Below, one piece after another: positions 55,697-63,270 of a stretch of DNA of 64,000 nucleotides; the stretch's first letter is position 1; each line of letters begins with the position of its first letter. Source of the stretch: Algoriphagus boseongensis (lineage in GTDB: Bacteria; Bacteroidota; Bacteroidia; Cytophagales; Cyclobacteriaceae); assembly GCF_004362805.1 (NCBI RefSeq), contig NZ_SNYF01000005.1:539691-603690 (forward strand), given 5' to 3'. The notes beneath the pieces are model-generated. The model was given only the letters and a program-made list of their open reading frames with translations. It did no database searches and was not told where the DNA came from. A program made the translations under genes and the position numbers.

Positions 55697-57064
55697 TTAC
55701 TTCAATACTTTGATTTTGATATTCTTATAGCTTACCTCATCTCCATGGTCTTGGAGTAGGATATGTCCTTCCTTGGCTTCTCCAAAGTTCTCCCAGACCT
55801 TATACTTACTGATGGCTACCAAATCGCGGAATTCTTTGGACCCACGAACATATTCTACCACCTTCACTCCATTGATATAGTGCTCCACTCGATTGTCAGG
55901 GTAGACCACTACTCGGCCTTGGTTCCACTCTCCGGGTTTTCTCACAAATCTCGGCTGCTTATTGGCTTTGATCAGGTCATACAAAGAAGCTAAAGTCCGG
56001 TTTCCGTTAATTCCCATTTTGGCATCGGGATGGTTAGCGTCATCTAAGATTTGGTATTCTAAACCAATTGCTGAACCCTTATTCCCTTCAGAAAGCGTCA
56101 CGAAGTATTTAACCCCGCTGTTTGCTCCTTCAGTTATTTTAAAATCAAAGGCCAAATCAAAAGCACTGAATTGCTCAGTTGTAACGATGTCACCATAATT
56201 GGTAGACTCGCTTCCATCAGACTTTTGGATTGTTAAAATGCCGTCTTTAATAGCCCAGCCTTTTTCAGGGAATTTATCCTTGTAGGCACCAACCCAGCCT
56301 TTGCTTGTCTTTCCATCGAAGAGCAACTTCCATCCATTCTTTTTCTCCAGATCAGATAATTCATTGGTAAGCGTACTTACTACGAAAACATCTCCTTTAA
56401 ATGGCATTGGCTTCAGATTTTCGGTTTGAATGCGGACGTTTCTGAAAAGCGTCTTTCTTCCCTCATCTTCTTTTTTGCCGATGGAGTGAACCTGAAGTCC
56501 GATAAAACCCTTGGAGTCCATCGCATCCATGAAATAGGCCACCTCTTGACCATTTACCCAAGTTTTGATAGTGTTTCCAATAGCTTCTATTCTATAAGTA
56601 TTCCATTCTCCCATTTTGAAGGCTGATTTGGCAGCGGGATTTAGGTCTACTGGATAGAACCAACCTCTTCTCGCTTCATCATAAATTCCTCCGGACCAAG
56701 CCCGATCGGTTGGATCAGCTTCGATTTGGTACCCATACACCAAACCCTTTCCATCTCTGGCAGCTGGGTCGAATTGGCCTCTTGCCATAATTCCACTATT
56801 GGATGAGGAATGGCTGATCATCAGATCTACTTCCAAAATGAAGTCGGTGTATTCTTTTTCGGTCACCAGGAAGGTGTTTCCGGTACCAAATACAGCAGTT
56901 CCTTCTATCACTCCATCCTTGACTTCGAAAGTAGCAGCTCCAGCTACGGCTTTCCAGCCAGTTAGGTCTTTTCCATTAAACAATTCCTGCCAATTTCCCT
57001 TTTGAGCCCAAGTTGCATGGGCAAGGAGGATTAAGAGTAAGAGGTTTGCAACGCGTAGTTTCAT
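55697..57064 (-). CDS. Double DUF1080 (3-keto-disaccharide hydrolase family) secreted protein
   Basis: 455 residues from the ATG at 57064; an in-frame ATG at 57145 is rejected because it would place codons over the operator. A signal peptide covers about 1-20 (ends HATWA). Two concanavalin-like DUF1080 domains follow, opening with LFNGKDLTGWKAVAG and LLFDGKTSKGWVGA. Pfam names this domain 3-keto-disaccharide hydrolase. With the next gene it forms an operon of its own, with an operator 77 bases upstream. Confidence 0.9.
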   Translation of the reverse strand: MKLRVANLLLLILLAHATWAQKGNWQELFNGKDLTGWKAVAGAATFEVKDGVIEGTAVFGTGNTFLVTEKEYTDFILEVDLMISHSSSNSGIMARGQFDPAARDGKGLVYGYQIEADPTDRAWSGGIYDEARRGWFYPVDLNPAAKSAFKMGEWNTYRIEAIGNTIKTWVNGQEVAYFMDAMDSKGFIGLQVHSIGKKEDEGRKTLFRNVRIQTENLKPMPFKGDVFVVSTLTNELSDLEKKNGWKLLFDGKTSKGWVGAYKDKFPEKGWAIKDGILTIQKSDGSESTNYGDIVTTEQFSAFDLAFDFKITEGANSGVKYFVTLSEGNKGSAIGLEYQILDDANHPDAKMGINGNRTLASLYDLIKANKQPRFVRKPGEWNQGRVVVYPDNRVEHYINGVKVVEYVRGSKEFRDLVAISKYKVWENFGEAKEGHILLQDHGDEVSYKNIKIKVLK

Positions 57065-57140
57065 TTGCTTTGGGTTAATTGAGTTTTGATAAAATTCACC
57101 AAATCGAGGGGTAGGGACAATGAATTCTAGTTTCAATTTA

Positions 57141-57154
57141 CGCAATCGTTTGCG
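57141..57154 (-). promoter_or_regulatory. LacI-type operator 3 (DUF1080-Gfo/Idh operon)
   Basis: CGCAATCGTTTGCG is palindromic apart from one base pair and fits the shared motif cgSAAWCGWTTGCR, 77 bases upstream of the DUF1080 start. Confidence 0.7.
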
Positions 57155-57225
57155 AGTATTTCCGCCAATTTTGTACGAATGGTAGAGTATTTCTATCCTT
57201 TTCCAGAATTCCTAGTTGTGTTTCT

Positions 57226-57233
57226 TACCTTTG
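57226..57233 (+). promoter_or_regulatory. -7 element for the RNA methyltransferase gene
   Basis: TACCTTTG matches TAnnTTTG and ends only three bases before the ATG at 57237, so the transcript would be leaderless or nearly so. No clear -33. Confidence 0.4.
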
Positions 57234-57236
57234 CGC

Positions 57237-58400
57237 ATGCTTGATTTCAACCAAAAAGGAAAAGTATTTATTACCTGCAAAGATCGATCGGTAAGTTACC
57301 TGGAGCAGGAAATCCGTGAGTTGGGTTTTGTGCCCAAGGAAGTCACTCGCACAGGGATAGAAATCGTCGCCTCCATGGAGGAATGTATGGATCTAAACCT
57401 CCATCTCAGGACGGCTTCTCAGGTTTTGTACGAAATCAAATCCTTTTATCTCCGAAATGCCGATGATATCTACCGAAGATTCAAGGCAATCCCTTGGGAA
57501 GAGTACTTGGATATAGACGGTTATTTTTCAGTGAGCTCAGTGGTGGAAAATGAGTCCGTGACCACACCATTGATTGTCAATGTCAAAGTCAAAGATGCCA
57601 TAGTGGATCGGTTCAGAGACTTAAAGGGTAGGAGACCAGATTCTGGATCAGACTTTAATGGATTGGTATTTCAGGTGTATTGGAAAGAGACCCAAGCCTC
57701 GGTTTACCTGAATACTTCCGGTGAGACACTAGCCAAACATGGCTATCGAAAAATTCCAGGAAAAGCTCCCATGATGGAATCCTTGGCGGCTTCCACCATT
57801 TTCGCCACGGAATGGAATACCCGAGTGCCTTTTATCAATCCCATGTGTGGTTCCGGAACCTTAGCCATTGAGGCAGCTCTTTTGGCGACCAAAAGATACC
57901 CGGGGTTATATCGTGATACCTATGCCTTTCAGCATATTTTGGGATATAATGAGGAAGCATTTTTAGCCAAAAAGAAAAAGCTCGAAGCCAAAATTGTGGA
58001 GGCCACTGAAGTTAAAATCATCGCTTCGGATATTTCCTTACAGGCTATTTCTTTTGCCAGAGAGAATGCAGCCTATGCAGGTGTGGAGCACATGATCGAT
58101 TTTCAAGTTTGTGATTTTGCAGAGACTGAAATCCCAGAGAAACCCAAAGGTGTTATTTTCTTCAATCCAGAATACGGGGAAAGATTGGGTGATTTGACTG
58201 AATTGGAAGAGACTTACAAGCGAATGGGGGACTTCATGAAGCAGAAATGCGCAGGATACCGGGGGTATATTTTTACCGGAAATATGGAGTTGGCGAAAAA
58301 GGTTGGTTTGAAAGCAAGCCGCAGAATTGAGTTTTGGAATGGGACGATTGACTGCAGGCTTTTGAAGTACGATTTATACGAGGGGAAAAGGGAGGTTTGA
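57237..58400 (+). CDS. RlmL/RlmK-like THUMP-domain RNA methyltransferase
   Basis: 387 residues from the ATG at 57237; an upstream in-frame TTG at 57216 lies in the promoter. A THUMP domain spans about 45-155, then the UPF0020-type SAM methyltransferase with FINPMCGSGTLAIEAALLA (SAM loop) and IFFNPEYGERLG, a variant of the NPPY catalytic motif with NPEYG. It probably makes m2G on 23S rRNA, as RlmL does. Divergent from the DUF1080 operon. Confidence 0.9.
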   Translation: MLDFNQKGKVFITCKDRSVSYLEQEIRELGFVPKEVTRTGIEIVASMEECMDLNLHLRTASQVLYEIKSFYLRNADDIYRRFKAIPWEEYLDIDGYFSVSSVVENESVTTPLIVNVKVKDAIVDRFRDLKGRRPDSGSDFNGLVFQVYWKETQASVYLNTSGETLAKHGYRKIPGKAPMMESLAASTIFATEWNTRVPFINPMCGSGTLAIEAALLATKRYPGLYRDTYAFQHILGYNEEAFLAKKKKLEAKIVEATEVKIIASDISLQAISFARENAAYAGVEHMIDFQVCDFAETEIPEKPKGVIFFNPEYGERLGDLTELEETYKRMGDFMKQKCAGYRGYIFTGNMELAKKVGLKASRRIEFWNGTIDCRLLKYDLYEGKREV

Positions 58401-58475
58401 GCAGTAGGCAGTCCCGATAGCTATCGGGAGCAGTAGACAGTAGGCAGTGAGCAGTTAGCAGTAGACAGTCAGCAG
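58401..58475. repeat. Degenerate short direct repeats around GCAGT
   Basis: About eight copies of GCAGT at a roughly 7-8-base step (GCAGTAGGCAGT, AGCAGTAGACAGTAGGCAGT, etc.) follow the methyltransferase stop codon. A 16-bp perfect palindrome CCCGATAGCTATCGGG (58413-58428) sits among them and could fold as a terminator-like hairpin without a T tract. Confidence 0.7.
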
Positions 58476-58732
58476 TTTCGGGATTACAAAAAAAACCGAA
58501 AGTAACCTGTGGCAAGCTGTAATTTTTAGCTTTGTAAATCTGTCAGAGATTTTATCAGCAGACAGTCCTTTTTATTAAGCTAAGATTGCTTCGGGGTATT
58601 TTGTCTTCTTTTATTACAGTAAATAAGCAATTGCCTCTCGCAATGACGTGACACCCGACATCGGACTTCCAGCATCCCACATCGGACATCCCACACCGGA
58701 CACCGGTCATCCAGCATCCCGCATCGGACATT
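58476..58732. other. Gene-free gap with a second degenerate repeat
   Basis: No gene is seen between the methyltransferase and the small membrane protein. The last 80 bases (about 58650-58731) are a run of degenerate 8-12-base units built on CATCGGACAT/CCAGCATCCC. The rest has no visible structure. Confidence 0.6.
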
Positions 58733-58924
58733 TTACTTCACCCCAACCAGGCGGAATGGCAGCATAAAAAGATTTCGAACTAAATCGAAGCTTAAATCAA
58801 TAGCAAATCCCAACAAGCGGAAGGGGAGCAGCAACAACCAAACGATAGGATAAAGGATAAGGGCTACTATTGCCAAAGGCCAACAAAGGATGAAGAGAAT
58901 CAGCCACAACAGAAAGGTCAACAT
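58733..58924 (-). CDS. Small hydrophobic membrane protein
   Basis: 63 residues, nearly all hydrophobic, with two helices (about 3-23 and 24-38) and two short repeats of LPFRL (residues about 33-38 and 55-59). Small membrane proteins of this style recur in Bacteroidota. No function known. The coding frame is clear, and the neighbouring repeats start right at its stop codon. Confidence 0.6.
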   Translation of the reverse strand: MLTFLLWLILFILCWPLAIVALILYPIVWLLLLPFRLLGFAIDLSFDLVRNLFMLPFRLVGVK

Positions 58925-59155
58925 AGGTATTTGGTTTTCTATAATTCTTCAAACCCTGTTCCAATCCTTAAAACCCTTGTTTTTGTATTAGAAAGGCCGA
59001 TGGCTAAAGTCAGTTGTCTTGTAATCGAACACTTTTTGGTTTGAAATGGACAATCAGTTTGAAGTTGAATCAGGACGTTCATCCCTTTTCAAATGCATGT
59101 TTGAGCTAAATTCATTAGTTTACTTTTCTAAACCAATTAGTTGAAGCCATTGCCA

Positions 59156-61921
59156 ATGCGAAGAATTGTTTTTTTAATCCTGTGCTTCATTTCTTTTTTG
59201 GCAGAATCTCAAACTATCAGCGGGGTAGTCAAGGAAAAGGGTTCGGGTTTGCCGCTTCCTTTTGCCAATGTTTTTGTCAATAATTCCACTCTCGGTGCTG
59301 CCACTGATGTGGATGGGAATTTCACCATCACCGGGAAAATCCCTGAAGAATTTGAACTGGTAGCTTCCTTCGTAGGCTATAAGACCGTCAGCCAAACTAT
59401 CCAGCGGAAAGGCCGACAAAGCTATACCCAAAACTTCGAATTGGAATTTTTGGAAGACAACCTTTCTGAAGTGGAATTAAAAGCGAAGCGGGATAGAAGT
59501 TGGGAAAGAACTCTAAAAATGTTCAAGGAAGTTTTCCTCGCCGTCCCGGATGATCCTTATGGGAAGGATATTGAAATTCTCAATCCTTGGGTTCTCGATT
59601 TCGAAAAGGTTAATCCAGATAAGGGCTTTAACTACATACAAGCAACTGCAGTCCAGCCACTCCAAGTCGTAAACAAAGCTTTGGGATATCAAATTGATTA
59701 CCATTTGCAGGATTTTAGGATGCTGAGAAATGCCTCCAGATTTTTCGGGCAGGCCTTTTATAGAGAATTGGATGCCCAGGATTCAGTTACACAAAACGAA
59801 TGGGAACAAAACAAAGGACTCAATTACCAGAGTTCAGTTAGACATTTCGCGCTTTCCCTTTTGTTGAAAAACTCTGGGGTGGAAGGCTTTGATTTGTATC
59901 GTGCCAACCCGAATATTCCTAAGGAGGACAGAACCAATGATTTTTATTATGAGCTGGGAAAATCCATCCTGCCAGTTCAGCTTGAGTTTGTGTATGTCAA
60001 GCCCTTAGGTAATGGAGTTTACAGGATTTTTCTTCCTGAGCGGATTGAAATTCATCATTTAAACAAGCCTTGGCCAAACGATTATTACGAAAATATCTAC
60101 CATGCCATTTCTTGGGTTGTAGCCCCTTCTGGTTATTTTGATGTGGATCGAAATGGCACCTTAATGCACCCTACCCAATTGGTACTCTCCGGTTTTATGG
60201 GTAGGCAAAGACTTGCTCGTTCTCTTCCATTGGATTTTGTTCCAGATGAGCGATTTTCAGGCTTGACTGAGGACTTGGAAGTTTTCCATAGTCGTCATTT
60301 GAAATTAAACAACCTTCGAGAAAAGCCTTGGCTCACGTTTTCTAAACCCACTGTCTATCCTGGGGAAACACTTTGGTTTGGAGGAAAAATGTTGTATCAA
60401 AATCCTATTTCTCAGGATAGCTTAAGTAGAACCTTGTACGTGGAGATTATGGATTCCAAATTTTACACCGTTCAAAAAGGAATTTTTCCCATTCAGCAGG
60501 GTAAAGTTTCAGGAGGCTTTGTCCTTCCAGATAGCTTGCCGGCAGGAGATTATTTGATGAGAGCCTATACCCGTTGGAGTCTGAATTTCCCTGAAAAAGA
60601 TATGTTCCAACTTCCTTTTCCTGTCATTTCTCAAGGGCAAATGCTAAAAACAGATAAATCCGAGCAAGAAGCCCTTTTCGGAGATATTGTTATTGAGCCT
60701 GATTTTGTCCTAAGTGATTCCTTGAATTATCGGGTTTTGGAGTTGGAACTCAAGTTTCAGGATAGTTATGAAAATCTGGTCGATGCAAATTTCTTGATTT
60801 CAGCTACCCAAAATGCGATCAACATGGAATTTGATCCAAAATTCCGACTGGAAAATGCCATGAATTGGTTGGATGAAGATTTACCTGAGACTTTTGATTC
60901 TGAGCTGGCTTTTCCAATTGAGTATGGGATTTCAGTGGAGGGAGTATATGTCCCCACTAGGAAAAGAGATCCACTTGCAACCGGAATTACCATAGTAAGA
61001 GATGATCTGGAGGATTATGGCTTGGTAGCATCGGATTCATCGGGCTATTTCTGGGCTACAGGTTTGAATTTTAGGGACTCAGCCCAAATCGCAATTGCAG
61101 CTCTTGATGAAAAACTGCGACCATTGGGAAAGGTGGAATTGATTCCATTTACTCCCCCCGGATATAGGGGGTCATTTCCTCGTCTGAATTACCAAACTGT
61201 ACCAATTCCAACTCAAGCAGAACCTTTATTGGATACCTCCGGAGACTACATTCTGCTGGAAGAATTTGTAAAGGAAGAGAATAGGGAAAGGGAGACAATG
61301 GCGGATCGAAATTATGGGTACGGAGATCCCAATCAGGAAGTGGGAGAAAAGGACTTGGAAACTAAAACCTGGGCTGAAATATTGGGATTATTGAGGTTCA
61401 ATATGAGTACCCTTAAATTCCGAAACTTCACCTATGGGGAGAGAACAGGTTCGCCCTTGCTGATTATTGATGGGGTAAGCATGCCTTTTTTAGAACCTGA
61501 GGATTTTAGAGCAAGAGTTCTGGGTTATGAACCTTCCCAACTCAAATCCATCAAAGTGTACAATGACAACATTTCCAATGTGGTCTTTGGCATGGCAGGA
61601 TATTCCGGAGTTTTGATGATCGAAACCAAAAACGGTTTCCGAACTGGTCCTGATTCAGACCGAAAATTCAATTCAGAAGGTTTCCAGATTTTTCCGGTTC
61701 GGGGGTATTCATCTTTTCCTGAATTCCCCAAAAATCCTCCGGCAGATAGCTACCTGAAAATGAAGCCTACTATCTATTGGGATCCTTTGGCAAAGACAGA
61801 AAATGGGGTGTACAAAGTCAAAATCAAACTGCCTTACGGATTAAAAGGAATGAATCTAAAAGTGGAGGGCACAACCGAAGATGGGGAGGCTATTTATCAG
61901 ATAATTCTGATTGAGTTTTGA
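59156..61921 (+). CDS. CarboxypepD-reg / MG2-like / plug-like outer-membrane protein without barrel
   Basis: 921 residues from the ATG at 59156; a TTG five codons earlier is less likely. Signal peptide of about 17 residues; CarboxypepD_reg domain about 18-100 (ISGVVKEKGSGLPLPFANVFV); residues about 390-480 resemble an alpha-2-macroglobulin MG2 domain (KPTVYPGETLWFGGKMLY, LPAGDYLMRAYTRW); residues about 760-830 read like a TonB plug (SPLLIIDGVSMPFLE, AGYSGVLMIETKNG). There is no beta barrel after it and the C-terminus is IILIEF. Such proteins are frequent in Bacteroidota; function unknown. Confidence 0.8.
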   Translation: MRRIVFLILCFISFLAESQTISGVVKEKGSGLPLPFANVFVNNSTLGAATDVDGNFTITGKIPEEFELVASFVGYKTVSQTIQRKGRQSYTQNFELEFLEDNLSEVELKAKRDRSWERTLKMFKEVFLAVPDDPYGKDIEILNPWVLDFEKVNPDKGFNYIQATAVQPLQVVNKALGYQIDYHLQDFRMLRNASRFFGQAFYRELDAQDSVTQNEWEQNKGLNYQSSVRHFALSLLLKNSGVEGFDLYRANPNIPKEDRTNDFYYELGKSILPVQLEFVYVKPLGNGVYRIFLPERIEIHHLNKPWPNDYYENIYHAISWVVAPSGYFDVDRNGTLMHPTQLVLSGFMGRQRLARSLPLDFVPDERFSGLTEDLEVFHSRHLKLNNLREKPWLTFSKPTVYPGETLWFGGKMLYQNPISQDSLSRTLYVEIMDSKFYTVQKGIFPIQQGKVSGGFVLPDSLPAGDYLMRAYTRWSLNFPEKDMFQLPFPVISQGQMLKTDKSEQEALFGDIVIEPDFVLSDSLNYRVLELELKFQDSYENLVDANFLISATQNAINMEFDPKFRLENAMNWLDEDLPETFDSELAFPIEYGISVEGVYVPTRKRDPLATGITIVRDDLEDYGLVASDSSGYFWATGLNFRDSAQIAIAALDEKLRPLGKVELIPFTPPGYRGSFPRLNYQTVPIPTQAEPLLDTSGDYILLEEFVKEENRERETMADRNYGYGDPNQEVGEKDLETKTWAEILGLLRFNMSTLKFRNFTYGERTGSPLLIIDGVSMPFLEPEDFRARVLGYEPSQLKSIKVYNDNISNVVFGMAGYSGVLMIETKNGFRTGPDSDRKFNSEGFQIFPVRGYSSFPEFPKNPPADSYLKMKPTIYWDPLAKTENGVYKVKIKLPYGLKGMNLKVEGTTEDGEAIYQIILIEF

Positions 61922-62344
61922 GAAAAAAATAGCTTTTAGAATACCATTGATAAAAATAGGAGCATGGACTATTTATCATACCCCATGGCTTGGCTAATGG
62001 CTGAATAAAAAGCAAGATCCTGAAAGGATCTAACCTCTGAATAGAATAATAGCCATCATAAAAAGACAACCCCTTAGGGGTTGAACCTGATTGGTGGAGA
62101 TAGACCCTCTTCGGGGTCTGGGAAAGGATTCTTGGTTTTTGAGCTATTGAAAGGTTTTACCACTGTCGGGAAAGAACGATGCACCAAAATGGTAAACTTG
62201 ACCCGGTATGGGTCGGATATTGTTAGAAAACCTAGAATAACACACATACAACCAACATAGGTGGATTAGAAAAGATCCAGAATGGATCTAATTTATCAAT
62301 AGAAAAATGAGTACTGATCAGCATTAACCCTGAAAGGGTTAAAC
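61922..62344. repeat. Diverged copy of the 257-bp repeat and hairpins left of the RAYT gene
   Basis: No gene. From about 61970 to 62200 the sequence is a decayed copy of the tandem unit found at 63271, including GATCCTGAAAGGATC (62016-62030), AACCCCTTAGGGGTT, GACCCTCTTCGGGGTC and TTTTTGAGCTATTGAAAGG. Farther right are GATCCAGAATGGATC (62274-62288) and TAACCCTGAAAGGGTTA (62325-62341), the latter four bases from the transposase stop. Confidence 0.75.
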
Positions 62345-62791
62345 TTACATTAAGTACTTTTCATCAAATTCGATTTCAAATTCCCTTAAGAGGCTTTTGT
62401 ATTCTTCGAGAAATGAGCTGGTCTGATGATGGATTTCTTGGTTTTTAACATAATTAATTAGCCTTTCTTTGGAATGGATGGATACTGTAAAGGCTGCATA
62501 TCCCTCTTGCCACTCCTTAAAATTTAGAAAAATTCTTTCCTTTCGGATAAAATCACCCGAGGCCAATTTGATGTCTTTGATCAAAGAAGCGATTGAAATG
62601 GTAGGATGGATGTGAGTTAAAATATGCAGGTGGTCTTCTACTCCATTGATGCGATACAGATGGCAATTTTTTTTGGTCAAAAGCTGATGAATATAGGCGA
62701 AAAGACGTTTTCTATGATCAGCAGAAAGTGTTCTTTCCCTGTTTTTAGTAGAGAAAACGATATGGTAAAGGAGTTGAGTGTAGGTGGACAT
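62345..62791 (-). mobile_element. REP-associated IS200-like transposase (RAYT)
   Basis: 148 residues of the Y1 transposase family. HLHIL at 54-58 holds the HUH metal-binding pair and Tyr114 in LINYVKNQ is the catalytic nucleophile. The reading frame is intact. It has no classical inverted repeats; instead REP-like hairpins (aaccc/gggtt, gatcc/ggatc, gaccc/ggggtc) flank it on both sides. RAYT proteins bind such hairpins and move or maintain them. Confidence 0.88.
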
Positions 62792-63023
62792 AAAAAATGA
62801 GGTTTTAAGAAAAATGTATTCCCTAATTTCTGGGATTTTAGGCTTAAAACAAATGCATTAACTAGAGAAAGTTCGACCCGCTTCGGGGTCGGTAAGGTGT
62901 GGATGGTCTCAAGGCTATTGAAAGATTTGACCCCTTTTGGGGTCTTTAATATTTTTTATACACAAAATATTCTACTGAAAAATAAGAAAAAATGTATCTA
63001 CAGGTGGGCGATTGTACCTACAG
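62792..63023. repeat. Right flank of the RAYT with REP hairpins
   Basis: Holds GACCCGCTTCGGGGTC (62875-62890), a CAAGGCTATTGAAAGATTTGAC-like segment matching the tail of the 257-bp unit, and GACCCCTTTTGGGGTC (62929-62944). With the left-hand hairpins it makes up the second half of a repeat unit, so the transposase sits in the middle of it. Confidence 0.7.
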
Positions 63024-63270
63024 GTACAGATTTCTATCCCAAAATAGAATCGTCCACCTACAGCAAGAACGTTCTTCCCCCAGATAGATCGTTCCTACAA
63101 AAAGGTAGAAAGATGCACCAAAATCATAGAACGTTCTTCCCCCAGATAGAAAGTTCCTGCAAAATGGTAGAAAGATGTATCAAAATGGTGGAACGTTCCT
63201 CTCCCAGATAGAACGTTCCTACAAAATGGTAGAACGTTGTACCAAAAGGATAGAACGTTCCTCTCCCAGA
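63024..63270. repeat. 62-bp tandem repeat (minisatellite)
   Basis: The palindrome GAACGTTC followed by CCCCAGATAG-type sequence recurs at 63067, 63129, 63191 and 63253, exactly 62 bases apart each time. Each unit also has an AAATGGTAGAAAGATGTACC-like segment. Copies differ by several bases. No gene. Confidence 0.85.

Noticed and set aside
57064..57145. Upstream start of the DUF1080 gene
   Set aside because: It would place coding sequence over the operator, and the signal peptide begins at 57064.
58273..58515. 80-residue minus-strand frame
   Set aside because: It overlaps the methyltransferase end and the GCAGT repeats and has no family.
62897..63211. 104-residue plus-strand frame in the repeat field
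   Set aside because: It is built from the 62-bp repeat and hairpins, so it is not likely coding.
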